From contig NZ_PTLZ01000001.1 of assembly GCF_003293745.1 (NCBI RefSeq), forward strand, positions 62,001-126,000: a stretch of DNA of 64,000 bases. The letters run 5' to 3'. A program made the translations under genes and the position numbers. Below are positions 54,190 through 63,410 of this stretch, in pieces. Each line of letters begins with the position of its first letter. The first letter of the stretch is position 1. The notes beneath the pieces were generated by a model, which was not told where the DNA came from, did not search any database, and saw only the letters and a list, made by a program, of their open reading frames with translations. The DNA is from Herminiimonas fonticola (lineage in GTDB: Bacteria; Pseudomonadota; Gammaproteobacteria; Burkholderiales; Burkholderiaceae_D).

Positions 54190-54852
54190 TTACTTGGCCG
54201 ACTTGGCTATCAGGTGATCCATCACTTGCAGAGTTGCTTCATGCAATACAGATTCCGGACGATTACCGAGGGCTGCACCGATGATGGATGGCGATGTAAC
54301 GTAACGACCATCGACGGCAACCATAGGTACGCCATCAACCTTGTACGCAGCTTGCAGTTGCGCAGCGCGGCTGACTTTGGTTTGGATGCCGAAGGAGTTG
54401 TAGGTCTCGGTAAATTTCTTGATATCTACGCCTGGTTGCTTGGCGATGAAGTCGAGGATTTGTTTTTCAGTATCCAAGGTTTGGCGTTCTACATGGATCG
54501 CACGGAAGATGCGCGCGTGCATGGTGTCGACCAGACCCAATGTTTCGATCGTGTAGTAGAGCTTCTGTTGCGGGATGAAGGAATCGCGGAAGACAACCGG
54601 TACGCGTTTGAAGACGATCTTGTCAGCGTTCTTTTTTACCCATGCTTCTAGCGATGGTTCAAACGCATTGCAATGCGAGCAGGAATACCAAAAGAATTCT
54701 GTGACTTCGACTTTTTTGCCGCTGTCGGTTTGCTGCGCTTTTTCAAGCGTGCGGTAATCGGTGCCATTGACCGGTGCGGTCGGCGATGCGCCCGCGGTTG
54801 CTGCCATCAAGCTCAGGGTTGCTACGGCCAACAGGTGTTGAATAAAACGCAT
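54190..54852 (-). CDS. dsbA: Thiol:disulfide interchange protein DsbA/DsbL
   Basis: A 220-residue periplasmic oxidoreductase with signal peptide MRFIQHLLAVATLSLMAATAGA. The active site is CSHC at residues 58-61 in EFFWYSCSHCNAFEP, different from the usual CPHC of E. coli. The cis-Pro loop is in VDGVPMVAVDGRYVTSPSI. The central dipeptide SH should change redox potential (known for this motif position). Follows the SPOR protein gene and argS on the minus strand. Confidence 0.94.
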   Translation of the reverse strand: MRFIQHLLAVATLSLMAATAGASPTAPVNGTDYRTLEKAQQTDSGKKVEVTEFFWYSCSHCNAFEPSLEAWVKKNADKIVFKRVPVVFRDSFIPQQKLYYTIETLGLVDTMHARIFRAIHVERQTLDTEKQILDFIAKQPGVDIKKFTETYNSFGIQTKVSRAAQLQAAYKVDGVPMVAVDGRYVTSPSIIGAALGNRPESVLHEATLQVMDHLIAKSAK

Positions 54853-54878
54853 GGTATTCCTTTCGATTATTTTTCGAC

Positions 54879-55520
54879 TTACTTGCCTATACGTACAACT
54901 GCAACATCGACGCCATTGTCAGACAACTTGGTGCGAACTCGGTTCATTGTTTCCAGCTGGCCGAAAGGTCCGATGCGGACGCGGTGCAGCGTGCCGGTTT
55001 CTGCCTGACGTTCGGAAACGGTAGCTTCAAAACCCATCAATGCCAGTTTGGCTTTCATGCTTTCTGCATCGGCCATTGCGCCGAATGCGCCAGCTTGCAG
55101 ATAGTAGATCCATTTTTCATCTGCGCTCTCAGCCTTGGCGGCTTCCGCTTTGGCAGCCTCGACTTTTTGCTGCGCTTTTTCTTTTGCTGCCGTTGCCTTG
55201 TCGACAACTGGTGGCTTGATGGTTTCTTCAGCAACGGTAGGTGCTGGTGCGCCCGCAACCGGTTCTTTGGCCGGCGGTTTTTTGCCGTACAAAGGTTTGT
55301 TCGGATCGCTCAGCTCGTTGCTGGCAGGCGCTGCCCTATCGACTGTGCCGGCCTTGTTCGTGAACGGCAACGGCGTTTTATAAATCACCATCGCGACGCC
55401 GATTGCAATACCCAGGCCGAGAATCAGACCGATGATCAAACCGACTATCGTGCCACCTGCCTGCTTTTTACTCTTAGCCTTGCTATTCGCTTTGCTGCTG
55501 GTTTTACTATTCTTAGTCAT
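54879..55520 (-). CDS. SPOR domain cell-division-type protein
   Basis: A 213-residue membrane-anchored protein. A lysine/serine-rich cytosolic start, one transmembrane helix (GTIVGLIIGLILGLGIAIGV), a charged Ala/Lys/Glu-rich coiled-coil linker (about 95-145), and a C-terminal SPOR domain (YYLQAGAFGAMADAESMKAK, HRVRIGPFGQLETMNRVRTK). SPOR domains bind denuded peptidoglycan at the septum. The ATG at 55520 follows 10 bases after the argS stop; a longer frame overlaps argS. Confidence 0.9.
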   Translation of the reverse strand: MTKNSKTSSKANSKAKSKKQAGGTIVGLIIGLILGLGIAIGVAMVIYKTPLPFTNKAGTVDRAAPASNELSDPNKPLYGKKPPAKEPVAGAPAPTVAEETIKPPVVDKATAAKEKAQQKVEAAKAEAAKAESADEKWIYYLQAGAFGAMADAESMKAKLALMGFEATVSERQAETGTLHRVRIGPFGQLETMNRVRTKLSDNGVDVAVVRIGK

Positions 55521-55530
55521 AAATTTCCTG

Positions 55531-57270
55531 TTACATCCGGGTCGGTGCCGAAACACCGATCAAGGCCAGACCGTTACGTAATACTTGTCGTGTTGCATGC
55601 ATCAGGGCAATGCGCGCCATCTTCAATGCGACGTCATCTACCAGCACGCGTTCTGCATTGTAGTAGCTATGCAATTCGCCTGCTAAGTCGCGCAAATAAA
55701 ATGCGACTTGATGCGGGCCGAGTTCTTCCAGGGCTTTTTGCAAGGTCTCTGGATATTCGGCGAGCTTGGCGAGCAGCGATGCTTCGCGCGGTGCGGTCAA
55801 TGGCGACAGATCGACATTCACCAGCGCGGCTTCATCAAAGTCAGCGCCTTCAGCTTGCTTCAGCACCGAGCAGATACGGGCGTGTGCATATTGCACGTAG
55901 TAGACCGGATTTTCGTCCGACTGCGTCAGTGCGACATCGACGTCGAACACGAACTCGGTATCGGCTTTGCGCGAGATCAGGAAGAAGCGCACGGCGTCGC
56001 GGCCGCGGGTTAAATCTCTGGTTTCGCCTTCAGCGGTTTCGCCATTCGACCATTCGATCAAATCGCGCAAGGTGACGTAGGAGCCGGCGCGTTTGGAAAT
56101 TTTCACTTCCTCGCCGTTCTTCATCACGGTGACCATCTTGTGCAGCACGTAATCCGGATAGCCTTGTGGAATACCGATATCGAGCGCCTGCAAACCGGCG
56201 CGCACGCGCGCGATGGTGCCATGGTGATCGCTGCCTTGTACGTTGATCGCTTGTGTAAAGCCACGTTGCCATTTGACGGTGTGATACGCGACGTCAGGTA
56301 CGAAGTAGGTGTAAGTACCGTCGGATTTCTTCATCACGCGATCTTTGTCATCGCGATAATCGGTGGTGCGCAACCACAGCGCGCCATCGAGTTCGTAGGT
56401 CTTGTCGGCCTTGATCAATGCATTGACTGTCTGCTCAACCTTGCCGTCGTTGTACAAGGACGATTCGAGATAGTAGTTATCGAACTTGACGCCGAAGGCT
56501 AGCAAATCCAGATCCTGTTCGCGGCGCAGATAAGCGACAGCGAAGGCGCGTATCGATTCGATGTCATCGATATTGCCGCTGGCAGTGACCGGCAAGCCAT
56601 CACTGGCGGAAACCGTTTTCTTAGCGATGAAATCGTTGGCGATGTCCTGGATGTAGTCGCCGTTGTAAGCCGACTCAGGCCAGCCTTCAAGGCCAGGCTT
56701 CAAACCCTTGGCGCGCGCTTGTACCGAAGTGGCGAGGGTGGCGATTTGTACACCGGCATCGTTGTAATAAAACTCGCGGGTGACGGCATAACCTTGCGCG
56801 TCGAACAGCGAGGACATCGCGTCGCCCAATGCGCCCTGGCGACCGTGACCGACGTGCAACGGGCCGGTCGGGTTGGCGGAGACGAATTCGATAATGACTT
56901 TTTTATTTGCGCCCAGATTGCTTTTGCCGTATTGCGCGCCTTGCTGCAACACGGCTTTGACTACACCTTGACGTGACGCGGCGCTCAAGCGCAGGTTGAT
57001 AAAACCGGGGCCGGCGATTTCAGCCGATTCGATCAGATCGCGATTAGCCGGATTGTCGAGAAGGGCGGCGACCAGCGCCTGCGCGACTTCGCGAGGATTC
57101 TTTTTGAGCGGCTTGGCAATTTGCATCGCCAGATTGCAGGCGACGTCGCCGTGCGTGGGATCGCGCGGACGCTCCAGCGTGACGGTCGGATTGAGTTCAG
57201 TGCCGGCGACCAAGGGTGCAACTGCGGCCTGGAAGATTTCGGTAAGACGTTGTTTTTGTGCTGCGAGCAT
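55531..57270 (-). CDS. argS: Arginyl-tRNA synthetase
   Basis: A 579-residue class I tRNA synthetase. The N-terminal Add-1 domain is followed by HVGHGRQG (HIGH equivalent) in [20 protein letters not shown]. The KMSKS position has [11 protein letters not shown]-terminal anticodon-binding DALR domain includes [12 protein letters not shown] and [20 protein letters not shown]. Length is typical. First gene of argS-SPOR-dsbA. Confidence 0.98.
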   Translation of the reverse strand: MLAAQKQRLTEIFQAAVAPLVAGTELNPTVTLERPRDPTHGDVACNLAMQIAKPLKKNPREVAQALVAALLDNPANRDLIESAEIAGPGFINLRLSAASRQGVVKAVLQQGAQYGKSNLGANKKVIIEFVSANPTGPLHVGHGRQGALGDAMSSLFDAQGYAVTREFYYNDAGVQIATLATSVQARAKGLKPGLEGWPESAYNGDYIQDIANDFIAKKTVSASDGLPVTASGNIDDIESIRAFAVAYLRREQDLDLLAFGVKFDNYYLESSLYNDGKVEQTVNALIKADKTYELDGALWLRTTDYRDDKDRVMKKSDGTYTYFVPDVAYHTVKWQRGFTQAINVQGSDHHGTIARVRAGLQALDIGIPQGYPDYVLHKMVTVMKNGEEVKISKRAGSYVTLRDLIEWSNGETAEGETRDLTRGRDAVRFFLISRKADTEFVFDVDVALTQSDENPVYYVQYAHARICSVLKQAEGADFDEAALVNVDLSPLTAPREASLLAKLAEYPETLQKALEELGPHQVAFYLRDLAGELHSYYNAERVLVDDVALKMARIALMHATRQVLRNGLALIGVSAPTRM

Positions 57271-57347
57271 GGATTTGTTTCTGACGGTGCAAGACCGCGC
57301 CTTGAATTGGAATAAACGTAGGCAGAATTATACTGGCTAGCCAGCGT

Positions 57348-57746
57348 TCAACCGCCCAATTTGTCGCTGCAATACGAACCTATGAAACGCGACATCTGGA
57401 AGGACTGCGGCTCCCACGGCAAACCGGAAAGTCTTTGCTCAACCGTAAAGATGTAAGTACACGCTATCGCGATTTCACCTGAATTTACCACAACAGCTAT
57501 CGGTTCGCGCCTATATTCGCTGCCTTCGAAAGCATCCAGCGCGGCGACGTCCTGCGCGTCCACATCGAAGTACAGCACGCCTTCGACCGCAGCTTGCGGG
57601 CTGGCGATCATGCCGGGATAAGTGTCGTCGGCCAGCGCATAGCGTGCGTAACCTGACGCAGTGGCCGGCGCGGAGCGGTAATCGCCGCGCACGACGTGCT
57701 GCCAGATTTCCGCGAACATCAATGAACCGTAAGTGAAGATATGCAT
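57348..57746 (-). CDS. Gamma-glutamylcyclotransferase-like (AIG2/YtfP) protein
   Basis: A 132-residue protein with the cyclotransferase loop MHIFTYGSLMFAEIW (YGSLM motif) and a central acidic EGSEYRREPIAVVV, where the glutamate acts as base in related enzymes. It may act on gamma-glutamyl amines or peptides; with gshAB in the window a link to glutathione turnover is possible but unproven. The ATG at 57746 is immediate at the motif. Confidence 0.85.
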   Translation of the reverse strand: MHIFTYGSLMFAEIWQHVVRGDYRSAPATASGYARYALADDTYPGMIASPQAAVEGVLYFDVDAQDVAALDAFEGSEYRREPIAVVVNSGEIAIACTYIFTVEQRLSGLPWEPQSFQMSRFIGSYCSDKLGG

Positions 57747-58061
57747 GCCTGTCTTTGTTGAAATGCCATTTGCATATGAGCGCTTATTTTAAAGTGGCGA
57801 TGCGACGGCTGCATGTGGAAGCGACTTCAGGCATTCGATAGAAGTTCGACTTCGTCATCAATCAAACATCATCTGCTTGATGGTCGTTGCTAATATTCAA
57901 ATGCACTGCTAATGTTCAAATGCGTTATCGATTATTACAAGCATCAAGAAAGCGTTAACAAAAATTAGAAATGCTGGAGACAGCAGACTACACGCATACC
58001 GTCGCTGTAGCACAGAATCTGCTCTGCCACTTTCATCTCGAATGTCACTGGAGAATTGCTC
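57747..58061. promoter_or_regulatory. Region upstream of terC with a tandem direct repeat
   Basis: About 315 bases with no gene. TGCTAATRTTCAAATGC occurs twice (57888-57904, 57907-57923), period 19, with one difference. Repeats of this kind may bind a regulator. I see no yybP-ykoY (manganese) riboswitch core. Confidence 0.4.
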
Positions 58062-58814
58062 ATGATCGAACTCATCACAGACCCGCAAATCTGGCTGGCC
58101 TTCATTACCCTGACCGCGCTGGAACTGGTACTCGGTATTGATAACATCATCTTTATTTCCATCCTGGTCGATAAACTGCCGGTCGAGCGTCGCGAGTTCG
58201 CACGCAAGCTGGGACTGTTCATCGCGATGTTCATGCGTATAGGCTTGCTGATGGTATTGGCATGGATAGTCGGTTTGGTCGAACCGCTGTTCACTGTGCT
58301 TAAGCAGGAAATCTCGGGGCGAGACTTGATCTTGATAGGCGGCGGACTCTTCCTGATATGGAAGAGCACCGGCGAAATCCATCAATCTTTGGAAGGCGAA
58401 GAAGGCCATGCATCCAGCGCGGTGCAGGCAACCTTCACTGCAGTTATTTTGCAAATCATGGTAGTCGACATGGTGTTCTCGCTGGACTCGATCATTACCG
58501 CAGTCGGCATGGTCGATCACATCGAAGTGATGGTGGCAGCGGTGATTGCTTCGGTCGGCATGATGATGCTGTTTGCCGGACCTATCGGCCGCTTTGTGTC
58601 GCGCCATCCATCGATCAAGATACTGGCGCTGGCCTTCCTGGTGGCGATTGGTGTGGTACTGATTGCCGAAGGTTTTGATTACCATGTGCCAAAAGCGACT
58701 ATCTATACCGCGATGGCTTTTGCACTGGTCGTGGAGCTGATCAATATCCGCATGCGCAAAGCCAAACCTGTGCATTTACATGCGTCTTATTCGGACGATA
58801 AAAAAAGCGAATGA
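58062..58814 (+). CDS. TerC family integral membrane protein
   Basis: A 250-residue protein with about seven helices. The family signature is LTALELVLGIDNIIFISILV with Asp in the membrane, and a second VVDMVFSLDSIITAVGMVDH. C-terminal loop ends in KPVHLHASYSDDKKSE. TerC proteins are implicated in metal (Mn) export and in loading exoenzymes with metal. The ATG at 58062 follows GGAG; the TTG six bases earlier is not used. Confidence 0.94.
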   Translation: MIELITDPQIWLAFITLTALELVLGIDNIIFISILVDKLPVERREFARKLGLFIAMFMRIGLLMVLAWIVGLVEPLFTVLKQEISGRDLILIGGGLFLIWKSTGEIHQSLEGEEGHASSAVQATFTAVILQIMVVDMVFSLDSIITAVGMVDHIEVMVAAVIASVGMMMLFAGPIGRFVSRHPSIKILALAFLVAIGVVLIAEGFDYHVPKATIYTAMAFALVVELINIRMRKAKPVHLHASYSDDKKSE

Positions 58815-58838
58815 GAAGATAAGTAAGAGTAGTAAATG

Positions 58839-58875
58839 AAAAGGGGCGGCATCGAAAGATGCCGCCCCTTTTTAC
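58839..58875. terminator. Bidirectional terminator between terC and DUF2062
   Basis: AAGGGGCGGCATC (58841-58853) and GATGCCGCCCCTT (58858-58870), 13 pairs with a GAAA loop, followed by Ts. Confidence 0.92.
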
Positions 58876-58922
58876 GTTCTTATTTAATCAGCTGCTTAAT
58901 CACTTTTAGCGTAGTCCGGAAA

Positions 58923-59483
58923 CTAGCGCGACCTTCTTTTGTGCCAGCGGTAGCGCGCCTGCAAATGCCAGATCACATTGACCAGCACATATCCAGACAA
59001 TGCCGACACCACCGCGATGATGGCCAGGCCTGTCATCAATTCCGGGCCTACGGTTTGTACCCAGGCGATCAGGTTGTCATACCAGTGACTGACTTCACCT
59101 TGCTCGTTGACGACTTTATTAAACATGCCGCTATTCAGCGATACGCCAGCGGCAACTTCATTCGATCCAATAATGGCGTTACCCAGCTTGTAGGCAGCGT
59201 AATAAAGCGGTGGTACGGTAAACGGATTGGTCACGAAAGTGGCGAATGCGGCGACCGGCAAATTGACGCGCATCAGAATGGCGCCAATTGCGCCGAACAA
59301 TACTTGTGCAAACGGAATCAGGATGCCGACAAACAAGCCTACTGCCAATCCGCCAGCCACGCCGCGCCGGTTGAACTGCCAGAGGAAATGGTGATGCAGG
59401 TAGCGGCTAAAAGGTTTCAGGAAACGATTTTGCTGAATACTCTCTGAGGTCGGAATATGCTTGAAGAAACGGCTGCGACGCAT
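58923..59483 (-). CDS. DUF2062 membrane protein
   Basis: A 186-residue protein matching DUF2062: YLHHHFLWQFNRRGVAGGLA, VGLFVGILIPFAQVLFGAIG, and RVNLPVAAFATFVTNPFTVP. Two to three hydrophobic segments. Function unknown. The ATG at 59483 begins MRRSRFFKHIPTSES. Confidence 0.9.
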   Translation of the reverse strand: MRRSRFFKHIPTSESIQQNRFLKPFSRYLHHHFLWQFNRRGVAGGLAVGLFVGILIPFAQVLFGAIGAILMRVNLPVAAFATFVTNPFTVPPLYYAAYKLGNAIIGSNEVAAGVSLNSGMFNKVVNEQGEVSHWYDNLIAWVQTVGPELMTGLAIIAVVSALSGYVLVNVIWHLQARYRWHKRRSR

Positions 59484-59625
59484 GTAAACACTGCTCCTGT
59501 TGCAAAACATTAAATATGCCAGAAGGCATTAAGTCAGCAAAATAAATTGATAAAAGTTGAACCCTGAATACTGATGGAATTCTCGATAAATACGCAATAG
59601 TCGAATGAAACAACCTGGCGCCTTA

Positions 59626-61308
59626 CTACGCAGAACGCAGCGCCGCGATGGCTTCGCGATCAGTCATGAAGACATGGTCCTGCTTCAATCCCTCTATCCA
59701 GGCTGCATCTTCCAGTACGTCCCACACCTGCTTTTTGATCGCTGAAACATACAGATCGATGCCCATGCTCTTCAGCGTGATCTGCAAGGACTCCAGCGTA
59801 TCGACGCCGGTTGCATCGATATCGTTGACCGAACCTACACATAATAACAAGCGTTTGATATGCGGATCGCGACTGCATTGCTCGACCACGAAATGATCCA
59901 GCGCACCGCCAGTCAAAAAATTCAGCGCAGCATCAATACGCACCACCAGCAAATCATTCGCCAGTCGCGGCAAATCGAAGCGCTGACGATCACGCAAGGT
60001 GCCGTCCGCATGTTCACTGACCTCAATGATGCGCGGCTGCATATGACGATACAGATACGACACCATCGTCAGCACGATGCCTGCCATCACGCCCCAGTGC
60101 AAACGCGGCATCGCAGCGATCGTCACAACAAAAGTCACGATCGCAATCACACCATCGTGACGCGAAATGGTGAACAGTCTTTTGAAGGCGCCAAAATCAA
60201 ACAGGCTGAACACCGGCATGATGATCAATGCCGCCAATACCGAGCGCGGCACGTAATATAAAAGATCGGTGAAAAACAGCAGGCAGATCAATACGCAAAT
60301 CAGCGTGAACACGGTGGCCCATGCGCTGGTTGCGCCGGCATACAAATTGAGTGCCGAGCGCGAGAAGGAGCCGCTGACCGGGAAAGCACCACTAAAACCG
60401 CTGGCTACTTTTGCCAAACCCTGACCTATCAATTCCTGATTTTCATCCCAGCGCTCGCGCCGCTTGCGTGCCAATACGCGGCAGCTCGACATCGCTTCCG
60501 TGAAGCTGATCAAGGCCAGCACCAAACCGGCCGACCAGAGTTCTCTATGGTTTTCGAACGAGATAGCCGACGGCAACACCAGCGGCGGCAAGCCGCGTGC
60601 AATTTCGCCGACCACTTCACCGCCAGCTGCCGAATAGCCAAGTGCCCAACTGAGTGCAGTCGCGAATATCGTAATGAACAACAGACTGGGAAAACTGGGG
60701 AAAAACCGCTTGCTGAGTGCGAGCAAAGCCAGCGTGCCCAAACCAAACGCGCTCGTCATCAGCATATGCGATGGATCAGCCACCACACGCTCGAACATAT
60801 TGACAGGGTGCACACTGAAAATATCAACGACGCCAAACAGCGTGGGCAATTGCGACATCATGATGATGATCGCCGCCGCATTGATAAAGCCGACGATCAC
60901 AGGTTGTGACACCAGATTGCTGAGGCGACCGAGACGGAATGCGCCCAGCAAAAACTGTATCGCACCGGAATAGATAGACAGCCAGATCGCCAGCGCCACC
61001 CATTGCTCGGATGCCGGCGCCGCCAGTGACGACAGCGAACCGAATACCAGCAAGCTGGATAGTGCAGCAGGACCGACTGCGAGCAAGGCAGACGAGCCCC
61101 ACAACACACCGATCAAACTCGGAATCAAGGCGGCGTACAAACCGGTTGCGGCCGGCATACCGGCCAGCGTTGCATACGCAACCGCTTGCGGAATCAACAC
61201 CATGCCTACGCTCAATCCTGCCCACGCATCGCTTTTCAGCGACGCCAGAGTTGGACGCGGCCAGCGCAGGAAGGGGAAGAATCGTTTGATATCGAAAGCA
61301 GAATTCAT
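59626..61308 (-). CDS. SulP family inorganic anion transporter with STAS domain
   Basis: A 560-residue transporter. SulP marks are PQAVAYATLAGMPAATGLYA, LIPSLIGVLWGSSALLAVGP, AFPVSGSFSRSALNLYAGAT. The C-terminal STAS domain (about 440-555) has LFVDALL-like strand LLLCVGSVNDIDATGVDTLE. Exchanges sulfate, bicarbonate or other anions with protons or sodium; substrate not determined. No adjacent carbonic anhydrase or sulfate genes. Confidence 0.93.
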   Translation of the reverse strand: MNSAFDIKRFFPFLRWPRPTLASLKSDAWAGLSVGMVLIPQAVAYATLAGMPAATGLYAALIPSLIGVLWGSSALLAVGPAALSSLLVFGSLSSLAAPASEQWVALAIWLSIYSGAIQFLLGAFRLGRLSNLVSQPVIVGFINAAAIIIMMSQLPTLFGVVDIFSVHPVNMFERVVADPSHMLMTSAFGLGTLALLALSKRFFPSFPSLLFITIFATALSWALGYSAAGGEVVGEIARGLPPLVLPSAISFENHRELWSAGLVLALISFTEAMSSCRVLARKRRERWDENQELIGQGLAKVASGFSGAFPVSGSFSRSALNLYAGATSAWATVFTLICVLICLLFFTDLLYYVPRSVLAALIIMPVFSLFDFGAFKRLFTISRHDGVIAIVTFVVTIAAMPRLHWGVMAGIVLTMVSYLYRHMQPRIIEVSEHADGTLRDRQRFDLPRLANDLLVVRIDAALNFLTGGALDHFVVEQCSRDPHIKRLLLCVGSVNDIDATGVDTLESLQITLKSMGIDLYVSAIKKQVWDVLEDAAWIEGLKQDHVFMTDREAIAALRSA

Positions 61309-61472
61309 GTAAATAGAAGATCAAGGCAATGTCAGAAGCTATCGTTCCAAAACCACTGGGAAATTGTAAGTGAGCTGCAGCTAAAGCTGACCAAGATTGC
61401 TCGCAGTTTTTCTTCAGTGCAAGCTATGGATTACCGTTTTACCGCAACTTTCTCCGCGCGTACAATAAGCGC

Positions 61473-61688
61473 ATGGATATCACCTTGCCCGAGCTGGAAC
61501 AGGTCATCAATTACTGGCGCACCGAACGCCCGTCGACCGGCGAAGAACGCGCGCTATCGCCAGAAGTAAATGATCTGGCGAAGCTGTATGCGCTGATGAT
61601 TTTCCATAAGCAAAAAACCACGCCGCTTGAAGCACTCGATCCCGTCTGCCGTCAATTGGTAGAAGGCTGGCGCAAGCAAGCTGCCTGA
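61473..61688 (+). CDS. DUF3717 family protein
   Basis: A 71-residue small protein, MDITLPELEQVINYWRTERP and LAKLYALMIFHKQKTTPLEA, matching DUF3717 of Burkholderiales. Function unknown. Divergent from the SulP gene; convergent with the radical SAM gene. Confidence 0.9.
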   Translation: MDITLPELEQVINYWRTERPSTGEERALSPEVNDLAKLYALMIFHKQKTTPLEALDPVCRQLVEGWRKQAA

Positions 61689-61729
61689 AATCTCGCCGTA
61701 CCCATCACTTCGACAATCGCATCAAACCA

Positions 61730-63265
61730 TTAAGCTGCCATATGCCGTGCCTGACGTTGCGGCAAGGCTGCATGCTCGGCTTTTTTCTCTGCCGTATGCT
61801 CCGCCTTCTTGCTCGCCTGCGCCTTCAGTTTGGTATTCGCCTGCCCCGCGTAATCGCTACGCAACACGGCCGCGACCTGCTCTTCATCCATACCGATACT
61901 GACCAGCCACTTCGCGACCAGCACGGCCAGGCGCTCCAGCGCAATCCGATTGGTCGCATCGGTCGTTGCATACAGCCAGTTCGACAGTTGCATGAAATTG
62001 GCGAAGGGCGAATCCGACATGGCCGCACCAAGTATCAGCGGTAAGGTATTCGTGAAACGTCCGGAGTTGGCAACCAGATCCCAGTAACGCGCAAAACGCA
62101 CCAGCTGTTGCATCTCATTGAAAGAGATGCGATCGGTTGCGAGAATTGTGTAGGGCGGATGCGGGTCGAAGACGAGACCGTATTCTTTGGTGTGACGAAT
62201 AATCGGTGTGCCGCGCAAGCGCTTCAAAATGCCGAATTGAATTTCATGCGGCTGCAGCGCGATCAGTTTGTCGAAGCCGCGTGCAAAGCTGGCGATATCT
62301 TCACCCGGCAAACCGGCAATCAAATCGACGTGCATATGTGCGTGCGAGTGTTCGCACAACCAGCGTATGTTTTCTGCAGCCTTCTCATTATTCTGTTTGC
62401 GGCTGACCAGCGCCTGCACTTCAGGGTTGAAACTCTGAATGCCGATTTCGAACTGCAGCGTCCCTGGCGGGAATTTCATGATGCCTTCCTTCAAGGCATC
62501 GGGCAGATGATCGGGCACCACTTCAAAATGCGCGAAGACCGGATCGTCAGGATTGGCCGCCAGTTTAGCTAGGAAGAAATCCATGATCTTCAAACTGGTT
62601 TTGATATTCAGGTTGAAGGTTCTATCGACAAACTTGAACAGGCGCGCACCACGTGCATGCAGAGTCTCCAGCTCGCCGAGAAAGATATCGATATCGAAAG
62701 GCCATGCAGTCTTGTCCAACGCCGATAAGCAGAACTCACATTTGAAGGGGCAGCCGCGCGATGCTTCTACATACAGCGTGCGATGTGCAATGTCTTCATC
62801 GGTGTACAACTGGTACGGCATAGTCAATTCAGACAATGGCGGCTGCACACCGGCATGCGTTTTCATCAAAGGCTTGGGGCCGTTCAAAATCTGTTTGCAC
62901 AAATCGGGGAAGGTGACATCGCCCCAACCGGTGATCAGATAGTCGGCCATCTGCACGATGCTTTGTTCGTTTGATTCGTAGGAAACTTCCGGCCCGCCCA
63001 GCACAATCACGACCTCGGGGGCGACGCGCTTGAGCAGCGCGACCAGCTTGGTGGTTTCTTCCACGTTCCAGATATAGACGCCGAAACCGATGATGCGCGG
63101 TTTGTGTGAAAGTAACTTTTCGACCATATCGGTGGCGCGCGCACCGAGCACGAATTCCTGCAATTGCGTCACACTTTGCAGCTCTCCCATATTCGCCAGC
63201 AGACAGCGCAAACCCAGCGAGGCATGCGTATAACGGGCGTTGAGAGTGGAAAGCAGGATGGTCAT
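61730..63265 (-). CDS. B12-binding domain radical SAM protein
   Basis: A 511-residue protein. An N-terminal cobalamin-binding-type domain (MTILLSTLNARYTHASLGLR, KPRIIGFGVYIWNVEETTKL, VVIVLGGPEVSYESNEQSI) precedes a radical SAM domain with the cluster cysteines in ASRGCPFKCEFCLSALDKTA. A C-terminal DUF4080-type region follows (YDLVANSGRFTN-like RYWDLVANSGRFTNTLPLI). The lysine-rich tail is KKAEHTAEKKAEHA. The substrate is unknown. The ATG at 63265 is chosen; ten upstream codons are not supported. Confidence 0.93.
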   Translation of the reverse strand: MTILLSTLNARYTHASLGLRCLLANMGELQSVTQLQEFVLGARATDMVEKLLSHKPRIIGFGVYIWNVEETTKLVALLKRVAPEVVIVLGGPEVSYESNEQSIVQMADYLITGWGDVTFPDLCKQILNGPKPLMKTHAGVQPPLSELTMPYQLYTDEDIAHRTLYVEASRGCPFKCEFCLSALDKTAWPFDIDIFLGELETLHARGARLFKFVDRTFNLNIKTSLKIMDFFLAKLAANPDDPVFAHFEVVPDHLPDALKEGIMKFPPGTLQFEIGIQSFNPEVQALVSRKQNNEKAAENIRWLCEHSHAHMHVDLIAGLPGEDIASFARGFDKLIALQPHEIQFGILKRLRGTPIIRHTKEYGLVFDPHPPYTILATDRISFNEMQQLVRFARYWDLVANSGRFTNTLPLILGAAMSDSPFANFMQLSNWLYATTDATNRIALERLAVLVAKWLVSIGMDEEQVAAVLRSDYAGQANTKLKAQASKKAEHTAEKKAEHAALPQRQARHMAA

Positions 63266-63410
63266 GGCAACGACAACAGGTGGGGAAGCCATCATTCTAC
63301 GCTGCCCGACCTTAAAATCATTCGGATTGGCCGCCGTCTCTTCCTATAATGGACAATTCTTTCGCGCCGCACGCGTCATTCAGCGCGATCCATTTCAAAA
63401 AGAACAATTC

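Noticed and set aside
57747-58061. yybP-ykoY manganese riboswitch before terC
   Set aside because: TerC genes often carry it, but the conserved core was not found in this leader.
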